NCBI GenBank assembly: GCA_045602385.1
Contig: JAZSBL010000008.1
Span: forward strand, 1 to 29,214
Direction of reading: 5' to 3'
Source: SVTX01 sp045602385
GTDB lineage: Bacteria; Bacillota; Clostridia; Oscillospirales; CAG-272
DNA: 29,214 nt
The translations under genes and the position numbers were made by a program. This document shows, piece after piece, positions 15,891 through 22,205 of this stretch (within the stretch, counting starts at the first letter, position 1; every line of letters begins with the position of its first letter). The notes beneath the pieces were generated by a model. It made no database searches. It was not told the origin of the DNA and saw only the letters and a list, made by a program, of their open reading frames with translations.

Positions 15891-16241
15891 TTATTTTATC
15901 TTTTCCCACTCGTCTGCCTTGAAGCCGACAAGAACCGTCCTGTCCGACACCAAAATGGGGCGCTTGACAAGCATTCCGTCGCTTGCAAGCAGATCAAGCA
16001 TCTCGCTCTCGGTCATATTCGGGAGCTTTTCCTTCAAGCTAAGCGACTTATAGAGCAATCCGCTTGTGTTGAAGAACTTTTTTAGCGGCAGACCGCTCTT
16101 TTTATGCCACTCCTCAAGCTCTGCGCACGAGGGGTTTTCAAGCTTTATATCCCTCATCTCGTATTCAACGCCGCTCTCGTCAAGCCAGGCCTTGGCGCGC
16201 TGACAGGTGGTGCATCTCGGGTAACAAATAAATTTTATCAT
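15891..16241 (-). CDS. Spx/ArsC-family redox protein
   Basis: The 116-residue thioredoxin-fold protein begins MIKFICYPRCTTCQRAKAWL, with a CxxC pair at Cys10 and Cys13 plus Cys6. It carries the KRP segment (93-95), which in this family precedes the cis-proline strand. Spx is an RNA polymerase-binding stress regulator, while ArsC-like members such as YffB are thiol reductases. The CxxC is Spx/MgsR-like and differs from single-cysteine ArsC, but I cannot choose between regulator and enzyme. AGGAG precedes the ATG and the promoter is visible at 16279-16307. It is a single gene on the minus strand, convergent with cotJC. Confidence 0.88.
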   Translation of the reverse strand: MIKFICYPRCTTCQRAKAWLDESGVEYEMRDIKLENPSCAELEEWHKKSGLPLKKFFNTSGLLYKSLSLKEKLPNMTESEMLDLLASDGMLVKRPILVSDRTVLVGFKADEWEKIK

Positions 16242-16278
16242 ATAATACTCCTATCCTTTTCTCTTGTGCTTTTCTTTT

Positions 16279-16307
16279 ATTATAGCACATTATCCGTATG
16301 CTTGCAA
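16279..16307 (-). promoter_or_regulatory. Sigma-A type promoter of the Spx-like gene
   Basis: On the minus strand TTGCAA (16302-16307) and TATAAT (16279-16284) are 17 bases apart and lie 38 bases before the start codon. Confidence 0.7.
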
Positions 16308-16377
16308 GGGGGACTGAGGCAGAATAAAACAAGCCTACTGCGCTTTGCGTGTTATCCTTAACGGAGAACACGCAGTC

Positions 16378-16604
16378 AAATCCGTCTTTGACGGGTGAAA
16401 TCCACCTTGGGTGGATGAAATCGCTTTCGCGATGAAATCCTGCTTCGCAGGGTTGAAGCTAGACGGATTTGATTTCATCCAAGGCTTGTCCTTGGATTTC
16501 ATCTGAGCCGTGCGAAGATTTCATCGTGGCTCACCACGATTTCATTAAACTAACAGAAAAAGAGATAACATTTCGGCTACAAACCGATTTGCTATCTCTT
16601 TCTG
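16378..16604. repeat. Hairpin array with GATGAAATC spacers
   Basis: A run of short palindromes (TCCACCTTGGGTGGA, TCGCTTTCGCGA, CCTGCTTCGCAGG, and CCAAGG with CCTTGG) is separated by GATGAAATC or its complement. AAATCCGTCT (16378-16387) and AGACGGATTT (16461-16470) enclose the first half. A separate long hairpin follows: CAGAAAAAGAGATA (16554-16567) with TATCTCTTTCTG (16593-16604). The block fills most of the gene-free stretch 16308-16736. The remainder (16605-16736) shows nothing clear. Confidence 0.6.
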
Positions 16605-16736
16605 TTTGTATATGGGTTTGGGCTTAGCCCTTTTGCGTTTGACCAATCAAATGCGATGCTCGCACTTAGCGGTACTTTCAAATTCTCCGCTAGGAGCATC
16701 ACCCCTTTGCGGGAGGCTTTTTCTTATTTTCAAACG

Positions 16737-17480
16737 TTAATTTTCGGGGTTCATAATAGCGGTGATCGCCGCGGCGGTTATCTCTATCTGCTCCTTGGGG
16801 GTCAGGGTCGGGGAGCCGTCGCCATCCTGCTCGCCGTACATTCCAAAATAGGCGTGGCAGCCGCCCTCGATAACTATCTCGGTCGCCCCCGCGATATTAG
16901 AGAGGCAATCCGCGTACTTCTCGCGGTCCATAACGCCGTCCTCGCTGCCGTATACAGACAGCACCTCAAGGCTCGTGTCGGTAAGGTCTGCGGTGGAATA
17001 AGCCCCGAGCAATATAAGTCCCTCAAATTCCTCGGCGTGTGAGTCAACGTAGGATGCCGCCATCGCGCCGCCAAGCGAATGTCCGCCTATATACCAATTC
17101 TCAATCTCGGGAAATTCCGCCAAGACTCCGTCCGCCGCGTTCATATCAAGCACGGCAAGTCTGAACGGCATACTTACGATAACGCAGGCTATCCCCTCTT
17201 TCGCGCATGCCTGCATCAGAGGAATATACGCTTCATGCTCCACCTTGCCGCCGGGATAGAATATAAGGCCCTGCGTCGCGCCGTCGGGCATGATGACTAT
17301 ATCTCCGTCATCCTCTACTCTCCACTCGCAGCCATTGGGCATAAAATCCGCTATCGCGCCATCGTCCGCTCTGTAATAGCTGCCGAGATAGATCGCCGAG
17401 GCCGCTGTGGTTATCGCAAGAGCGACAAGGACCGATATCCAAACGATAAGCGTCCTGCGCCTGACCTTTAATATACTCAT
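16737..17480 (-). CDS. Membrane-anchored alpha/beta hydrolase
   Basis: The 247-residue product has one N-terminal membrane segment or uncleaved signal (about residues 11-33) and an alpha/beta-hydrolase domain facing outside. The nucleophile elbow GGHSLGG puts the catalytic Ser at about 135. Asp181 (YGSEDGVMD) and His209 (GGCHAYFG) complete a plausible triad. It resembles the hydrolase_5/dienelactone-hydrolase-like group common in Clostridia; the substrate is unknown. ATG 17480 has GGAGTGAG upstream, whereas a GTG at 17510 would include that site. It lies 82 bases beyond the six-gene operon on the same strand and might be co-transcribed. Confidence 0.8.
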   Translation of the reverse strand: MSILKVRRRTLIVWISVLVALAITTAASAIYLGSYYRADDGAIADFMPNGCEWRVEDDGDIVIMPDGATQGLIFYPGGKVEHEAYIPLMQACAKEGIACVIVSMPFRLAVLDMNAADGVLAEFPEIENWYIGGHSLGGAMAASYVDSHAEEFEGLILLGAYSTADLTDTSLEVLSVYGSEDGVMDREKYADCLSNIAGATEIVIEGGCHAYFGMYGEQDGDGSPTLTPKEQIEITAAAITAIMNPEN

Positions 17481-17521
17481 TACTCTCACTCCAAAAAATG
17501 ATTTTTTCACTTACGGTCGAG

Positions 17522-17541
17522 GGGGCTGCAAACGCAGCCCC
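17522..17541 (-). other. GC-rich hairpin between hydrolase gene and upstream operon
   Basis: GGGGCTGC (17522-17529) and GCAGCCCC (17534-17541) form a perfect stem over AAAC. No T run follows on the minus strand, so it is a weak terminator at best. It may be a REP-like unit or an mRNA-stabilising hairpin. Confidence 0.45.
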
Positions 17542-17562
17542 ACCCGATAATCTACTTAAAAA

Positions 17563-18210
17563 TTACAGTCCCGTACCGAAAAGAACGCGTCTGAAAAGCT
17601 CTGCGGTCTTTTCCTCTCCAAGCTCGCGCTTGAAGACGTCGGTAGACGGGCCGCCCTCATTGAGCAATCCCTCGACGTAGTGCGCCGACTTCTCCTTTTT
17701 CTTCGCCGTATCGGTTACGGCGGGGGCATTTGCCGCGAGATATGCCTCAAAATGCTCTACTGTAAGCGCATCAAGTGCGCGACTGTCTGCCTTCTTGCCC
17801 TTCTTTGAGATGCTCTCGTGCAGCTTGATACTGTCGTACCAATGCTCACCGGGGTCGCGCTCCGAAAGCTCTGCGTATCTCTCCTTGACGGCATCAAGCG
17901 CAGACAGCTCGAGCGGCTCTGTCAGGGTGTCGTAAAGCTCAACAATAAGCGTGTCGTTGCCCATCGCGTATATGCGGTCGTAGGAATAGAGCGGCAGATC
18001 GACCCCGTCGGGAACGATCATAAGCGTGTCCATTTTCATAAGGCCGAAAAATCCCTTCGCCCTCATCACCGACACGTGTCCGAGCCCCTCTGCGCGAAAG
18101 GCTCTGACCGAGAATTTCATTCCGCTTGCCTTGAGTGTCGCAAACTCGCCTCTGGGTATCTCCGAAAGGGGATATTTTCCCTTTAATATTTCTAAAAGTC
18201 TGTCAGTCAT
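17563..18210 (-). CDS. Putative distant ferredoxin-dependent bilin reductase (HY2/RCCR-like) protein
   Basis: The 215-residue protein is not one I recognise with certainty. By eye its order of segments follows the bilin-reductase fold. A strand pair (KFSVRAFRAEGLGHVSVMRA) is followed by a P-x2-D-x-P-x4-D block (VPDGVDLPLYSYDRIY, with Pro68, Asp71, Pro73, Asp78), then LIVELYDTL. The C-terminal end has FKRELGEEKTAELFRRVLF, which recalls the closing helix of those enzymes. Known members reduce biliverdin or red chlorophyll catabolite with electrons from ferredoxin. The start overlaps the preceding stop (ATGA) and GGAGAG is upstream. It is the last gene of the TetR-headed operon. If the resemblance is wrong it is simply a hypothetical cytoplasmic protein. 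Confidence 0.45.
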   Translation of the reverse strand: MTDRLLEILKGKYPLSEIPRGEFATLKASGMKFSVRAFRAEGLGHVSVMRAKGFFGLMKMDTLMIVPDGVDLPLYSYDRIYAMGNDTLIVELYDTLTEPLELSALDAVKERYAELSERDPGEHWYDSIKLHESISKKGKKADSRALDALTVEHFEAYLAANAPAVTDTAKKKEKSAHYVEGLLNEGGPSTDVFKRELGEEKTAELFRRVLFGTGL

Positions 18211-18845
18211 GCCGCACTCTCTCCGTGAAGCTCAAGTTTAGCAAGTCCGCTTCGGCTGAGCAGGTACGCGCCGACAAGTAGCGTTCCCTGTCCGACTACG
18301 TTTACTCCCTCGGCGATCCAGTTCATCGCCGCCTCCGCGAAATCCTGGCTTGAGAGGTATCCCATACCAAGCGAGCAGATAAAGGAGATCGCAAAGATCG
18401 CTATAAGCCATGGCTTTTTCAGCTTGGCGGCAAGAATGCAAAGCACCGCGTCCATAACGCCAAGTCCCGTTACCATAAGTCCTACGAAAACGAAGGTTCC
18501 CGCAAATACGGGGGGCGCTACCGCAAGCGCCTTTTTCTCTGCCGTGGGGTCCTTGAGCAGCATCATAAGCATTCCCGCGCCCGCAATCAAAAAGCCTATC
18601 GACTGCACCGGGAAAAACATATGGTCAAGCGCCTCGAAATCGCACACGCCCGCGGCGTAGAGCAGCTTCCAGGTCGCCTTCAGCGCGCCCGCGAGGGTAA
18701 TATCAAGCGCACCCGCCGCAAAGAGCGCAAAGGAAGCCTTGGTCATCTTGTCGTAAAGATCTCGCATCAGTATTGCGGATGCTAAAAAGAATAAAACAAC
18801 GGGGATATAATCCACAAGTGCCATCGGCACCGAAAAATCGTTCAT
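18207..18845 (-). CDS. Polytopic membrane protein of unknown function
   Basis: The 212-residue product is very hydrophobic, with about six or seven membrane segments (roughly 10-27, 38-62, 76-96, 108-142, 146-166 and 177-196). Connecting loops are short and no cysteine or histidine motif marks it as a redox enzyme. I do not recognise the family. It is translationally coupled to the bilin-reductase-like gene by a four-base overlap and lies 24 bases after the DUF1295 gene, so it probably works with both, perhaps as a carrier or membrane anchor for the substrate (inference). GGGAG stands 8 bases before the ATG. Confidence 0.7.
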   Translation of the reverse strand: MNDFSVPMALVDYIPVVLFFLASAILMRDLYDKMTKASFALFAAGALDITLAGALKATWKLLYAAGVCDFEALDHMFFPVQSIGFLIAGAGMLMMLLKDPTAEKKALAVAPPVFAGTFVFVGLMVTGLGVMDAVLCILAAKLKKPWLIAIFAISFICSLGMGYLSSQDFAEAAMNWIAEGVNVVGQGTLLVGAYLLSRSGLAKLELHGESAA

Positions 18846-18869
18846 GCCTTTATCTCCCTTATAGGATCA

Positions 18870-19679
18870 TTATTTCTTGTTGAGGTGATAGATAGGAAGC
18901 AGGGGGATGATGATAGGAGTCTTGTTCGCGTACGCGTTGTACTCCTCGTTCTCGCCGTAGCGAGCCATCTGACGCTTTTCAAGTCTCTGCGCGCCGTTGA
19001 ACATTATGTAAACGATGGCGATATATGCAAGAACAGCGACTATCCACTGACCTGCGCCCTGATATGCGGTGATTCCGCTTACAAACACGCCTGTCCAGAA
19101 GGTTATCTCGCCGAGATAGTTGGGGCAACGGCAGATCCTGTAAAGTCCTTTTGTCGCAACCATATCGGGGCGCGCCTTCTTCTGCGCGGACTTCTGCTTG
19201 TCCGCGATAGACTCGAGAACAAGTCCGAGAACAGAGATAGCAAAGCCGATGCAAGGAACGACGTAGTCGGTCGCCGCATTATCGTAGCGGAAGAGCATAG
19301 GGCTTACCTGAGCAACGTAAAGAACGGATACGAATACCCAGATCGTTGCGAGAACGAATACGGGCATCTTCTTTTCACCGTTCTTTGCAAGTGTGTCCTT
19401 TGCAACGTCGGTCTTCTTGAAGGTGACGTTTTTAAGCTCGCGCACGAGCAAGAATCCCGAAAGGCGCGCGCCGTAAGCGACGAAGAGCGCGGTCTGGATA
19501 AGGACTATCCAAAGAGGAGTCGCGCTGGGGTTAACAAGCCACATAACAAGCACCGCAACACCGCCTGCCGCAATGGCAAAGCCGTATCCGATAGAAAGAA
19601 AATAAACGAATTTGTAAAATCCGACGGCGCAGGCAACCGCGCACACCGCCAAAAGAATACCTAAAAGTGTCCAGGGCAT
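18870..19679 (-). CDS. DUF1295 / steroid 5-alpha-reductase-like membrane protein
   Basis: The 269-residue protein has about seven membrane segments. Its C-terminal signature is shared by DUF1295, steroid 5-alpha-reductases, sterol reductases and isoprenylcysteine methyltransferases: GLYRICRCPNYLGE at about residues 178-191, then a hydrophobic stretch and Y-x2-Y near the end. The usual RHPNY is RCPNY here (Cys185). Family members are NAD(P)H-dependent reductases or SAM-dependent methyltransferases of lipids, so the chemistry stays open; the company of an SDR and a flavin protein favours reduction. ATG 19679 has GGAAAGGAG upstream and starts one base after the SDR stop. A start at 19697 would overlap that gene. 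Confidence 0.75.
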   Translation of the reverse strand: MPWTLLGILLAVCAVACAVGFYKFVYFLSIGYGFAIAAGGVAVLVMWLVNPSATPLWIVLIQTALFVAYGARLSGFLLVRELKNVTFKKTDVAKDTLAKNGEKKMPVFVLATIWVFVSVLYVAQVSPMLFRYDNAATDYVVPCIGFAISVLGLVLESIADKQKSAQKKARPDMVATKGLYRICRCPNYLGEITFWTGVFVSGITAYQGAGQWIVAVLAYIAIVYIMFNGAQRLEKRQMARYGENEEYNAYANKTPIIIPLLPIYHLNKK

Positions 19680-19680
19680 A

Positions 19681-20544
19681 TCAGTTCTCCTTTCCAAAGT
19701 ATGACTTTATGTATTCGCCAAAGCTCTTTTCTCCAACCACGGTATCTCCCACGAGGTCGTGCGAGAGAGTCCACTTGGAGAACAGGATTATATCGTGCTT
19801 GCCCGCCTTCTTGATCTTGGGAAGGTTAGCGAGAATGCCGAAGAGCCAGATGGGCGCCCACTTGATCTTAAGGGGCTTGCCTGCCGCGTCAAAGCACATT
19901 TTTGCCATTTCCTCGTAAGTGTATGTTTCCTTACCGCCAACGTTGTATACTGTGTTGGTATCGTTCATATGCTCAACGATGAACTCTGCGAAATCGGGGC
20001 AGTCAACGACGTTTGCGCGAACTCCGCCAAAGCCCTTGAGTAGCTGCATCTCACCCTTGTCAACGTAGGGCTTGAATACCTTTGCGATATCGTAGAAGTA
20101 GCCTGTGGGACGGTAGATTACCCAATCCATAGCCTCCTTCTTGATCTCTTCCTCAACGAGATACTTTGCGTGGAGCATGGGAACCTCCTCTGCTCCCTTC
20201 TCGTCGCAGGAGATGACCGAGATATAGTTGAACTTCTTTACTCCCGCAGCCTTTGCCTCGGCATAGAGGTTCATGTTGCCCTTGTAGTCGATGTCGTAGG
20301 AAGTGACCTTGGTAGAAGCTCCCGTAAGTCCTATCGTGGTGATAACGACCTCTGCTCCGTCGCAAAGACCCTTCATGGTCTCGGGATTGGTCGCGTCGAT
20401 AGCCTTGAAGGTATACTTGCCCTCACAGCCCTCAACCGCCGTTTCGCGGAGGTCTGCCGCAACTACCTCGTGTCCCGCCTCACAAAGACACTTCAAAATT
20501 TCCGCGCCGAGATTTCCAAAGGCGCCTGCCAATACAACTTTCAT
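19681..20544 (-). CDS. Atypical SDR, NAD(P)-dependent oxidoreductase resembling 8-vinyl reductases
   Basis: The 287-residue protein opens with a Rossmann fold (MKVVLAGAFGNLGAEILK, a GxxGxxG loop) and has ITTIGLTGASTKVTSYDIDY, FNYISVISCDE, HAKYLVEEEI, the RPTGYFYDIAKVF segment and VGGKETYTYEEMAKM. These place it in the atypical extended SDR group with NmrA-like and divinyl (proto)chlorophyllide 8-vinyl-reductase proteins. The RPT-x-YF region followed by a VGG segment is the part that looks most like the vinyl reductases. The usual SDR YxxxK pair may be HAKY-type here. It is probably soluble and uses NADPH. AGGAG precedes the ATG; the gene is third in the operon. Confidence 0.75.
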   Translation of the reverse strand: MKVVLAGAFGNLGAEILKCLCEAGHEVVAADLRETAVEGCEGKYTFKAIDATNPETMKGLCDGAEVVITTIGLTGASTKVTSYDIDYKGNMNLYAEAKAAGVKKFNYISVISCDEKGAEEVPMLHAKYLVEEEIKKEAMDWVIYRPTGYFYDIAKVFKPYVDKGEMQLLKGFGGVRANVVDCPDFAEFIVEHMNDTNTVYNVGGKETYTYEEMAKMCFDAAGKPLKIKWAPIWLFGILANLPKIKKAGKHDIILFSKWTLSHDLVGDTVVGEKSFGEYIKSYFGKEN

Positions 20545-20574
20545 ATCTGAAAACTCCTTTTATGTATGATTTAA

Positions 20575-21501
20575 TTATTTCTTGCTCTTTTCCTTGGAGC
20601 GCTTGTCGTTGATTATCGCCATATGCTCCGCGGTGATAAGGGTAACGCCGTTCTCCTTTGCCCAGGAAACACAGCCCTTCAATACGACAGAGAGGAATAC
20701 TCTCGGCACGCCGAGGATGGTCATAAGCGCCTCGTCTGTAAACTTGACGGTATCGTCGGCTCTGTCAGCCGCGTATCTGACCGATTCAAGGCTTGCCTTG
20801 CGCATCTGGAGAAGCTCCGCGCGCATCTTTGTCTTTCTGTGGAACCAGAAATTCTTGGAATCGCGGTAGCCGTAGTCTACGGGGAGCGCGGGGAAATCCT
20901 TGGCTCTGACGCCGTTGATGATAGCGTCGCTGTACTTCTTTTTCATGAGTATCTTGTCGACGCGAAGGATAAAGTGCGCGCCGAACTTAGACGTGATTCC
21001 GTTGAAGTCGTTGTAGGGCGGCTCGTAGCCGTTAAGCTCGCCTGCAGCGAACTTATCAGCGCCCTCAAGCTCACGCACCCACGTGCATTCTATCGCCTCG
21101 ATAGCATCGGTAAGCACCATAGGTCTTGCCTCGCCTGTTTCCTCCTCGATAAGGCTCTTTTCAAGCTTGAAGTTGCACTTGGGCATCTTCTCCTCGGGCT
21201 TGTCACCCGGCCAGGAGAGCTTGACCGCCTCCTTGAAGGTCGCGGGCTTGTCGTCAATGAAATTGAGCGTGCATTTGCCGTTGCGAAGAATGTTCTGCGC
21301 GGTGTTCGACGAGTTACGGCAGCACAAAAGCATTGCGTAATAGTCCTTGCCCGCTACGTAGTAGGGCTGTACCAGAGAGTACGGACCCAGTGTGGTTTTT
21401 CCGTCCTCACAAAGTGTGGAGATGATGACGGTGGGCATCGGGAAAAAGAGTGATGTCTGATAGAAGTTATCCACGATGCGAAGGTTTTCAAAGCTGCTCA
21501 T
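20575..21501 (-). CDS. FMN split-barrel (flavin reductase-like) protein with PCP_red-like C-terminal domain
   Basis: The 308-residue product has two parts. Residues about 10-200 look like a flavin-reductase split barrel that binds FMN: FFPMPTVIISTLCEDGKTTLGPYSL, then LCCRNSSNTAQNILRNGKCTLNFI. Residues about 252-298 (FTDEALMTILGVPRVFLS, then a long helix and ENGVTLITAEHM) match the plan of the small helical PCP_red domain at the C-terminus of BchB/ChlB. That plan is an acidic E-A pair, a V-P-x-F/V turn, a helix, and G-x2-x-I-T-x-E. In BchB this domain contributes to protochlorophyllide binding. It is second in the operon, 24 bases after tetR. The fusion is uncommon and suggests a flavin enzyme acting on a large planar substrate (inference). 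Confidence 0.65.
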   Translation of the reverse strand: MSSFENLRIVDNFYQTSLFFPMPTVIISTLCEDGKTTLGPYSLVQPYYVAGKDYYAMLLCCRNSSNTAQNILRNGKCTLNFIDDKPATFKEAVKLSWPGDKPEEKMPKCNFKLEKSLIEEETGEARPMVLTDAIEAIECTWVRELEGADKFAAGELNGYEPPYNDFNGITSKFGAHFILRVDKILMKKKYSDAIINGVRAKDFPALPVDYGYRDSKNFWFHRKTKMRAELLQMRKASLESVRYAADRADDTVKFTDEALMTILGVPRVFLSVVLKGCVSWAKENGVTLITAEHMAIINDKRSKEKSKK

Positions 21502-21525
21502 GTTTGATTCTCCTTTTGATCTATG

Positions 21526-22050
21526 TTATGTCTTTATTATTTTTTCAATGACCGCGTAAAGCTCGTCAAAGTCCTTTTTCTCGGTCGACCAGCATATTAT
21601 CGCCTCTGCGATAAACTCCGAGGTAAATGCGGGGCTTGGCACCGTTTGCCTGTCGCAAACAGGCAGGACGAACGCCGCAATCTGCTCCCGAAGCATCTTG
21701 TGGCGCAAGGCAGAGCCCGCGCTGATAAGCCTCTTGGCATCGTCGTCCGAAAAGAGCCTTTCATGCTCACGGCAAAAGCTGCTTATCGCCTCAAATATCC
21801 CGTGCAACAGTGCCCTGTCGTTATTTGTCGGAAGACAGGACATAAGGCTGAGATATTTCTTCCAATCCTCTAAAACCACGCTTGCTATAAGCATTTCCTT
21901 GGACTCAAAATAGTTATACACCGTGCCAACGCCAACGCCGCACGCCGCCGCGACCGATCGCACCGTGGTCTCTGCGCATCCCCGCTCGTCTATCTGTCGT
22001 TTCGCCTCGGACAACAGTTTTTCGCGCAGTTGCTCGATCCTTTTCGGCAT
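21526..22050 (-). CDS. TetR-family transcriptional repressor
   Basis: The 174-residue product has the N-terminal TetR helix-turn-helix (TTVRSVAAACGVGVGTVYNY then FESKEML) and an all-helical ligand domain with Cys and Trp residues but no clear family match. It heads the six-gene operon. ATG 22050 follows a run of six G at 6 bases; a GTG at 22086 lies inside the operator and is rejected. The palindrome at 22074-22085 just past the promoter is its probable operator, so the pathway is likely induced by its substrate. Confidence 0.9.
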   Translation of the reverse strand: MPKRIEQLREKLLSEAKRQIDERGCAETTVRSVAAACGVGVGTVYNYFESKEMLIASVVLEDWKKYLSLMSCLPTNNDRALLHGIFEAISSFCREHERLFSDDDAKRLISAGSALRHKMLREQIAAFVLPVCDRQTVPSPAFTSEFIAEAIICWSTEKKDFDELYAVIEKIIKT

Positions 22051-22073
22051 CCTATCCCCCCTTTTTGTTTTTA

Positions 22074-22120
22074 TGAACCTGTTCACTTAATATTATAACC
22101 TATTTCCCACCTCATGTCAA
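22074..22120 (-). promoter_or_regulatory. Operon promoter and probable TetR operator
   Basis: On the minus strand TTGACA (22115-22120) and TATAAT (22092-22097) match the sigma-A consensus exactly with a 17-base spacer. The palindrome TGAAC-AG-GTTCA (22074-22085) begins at about the first transcribed base, the classic place for a TetR operator. I saw no second copy within the operon. Confidence 0.8.
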
Positions 22121-22140
22121 GAAAAAAAACGCATAAAGAA

Positions 22141-22184
22141 AAGGAACGCCCGCAAGAGCCGCTTGAACCTTGTGGGTGTTCCTT
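22141..22184 (-). terminator. Terminator of the germination gene
   Basis: AAGGAACGCCCGCAAG (22141-22156) pairs with CTTGTGGGTGTTCCTT (22169-22184) with two mismatches. On the minus strand the stem is followed by a T-rich run (complement of 22122-22140). It lies 22 bases after the stop at 22206 and insulates the TetR promoter. Confidence 0.75.
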
Positions 22185-22205
22185 TATTATCCTTTTAACC
22201 GCGTT

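Noticed and set aside
16737..17480. Alpha/beta hydrolase as a chlorophyllase acting with the neighbouring operon
   Set aside because: The GHSLGG elbow is common to most of the superfamily, the N-terminal anchor places it outside the cytoplasm, and a hairpin and 82 bases separate it from the operon. The link would be guesswork.
18885..19664. Plus-strand open frame opposite the DUF1295 gene
   Set aside because: The minus-strand product has a clear family motif and ribosome-binding site; the antisense product is a charged, low-quality sequence.
20623..21453. Plus-strand open frame opposite the flavin-reductase-like gene
   Set aside because: Antisense shadow without start signals or recognisable motifs.
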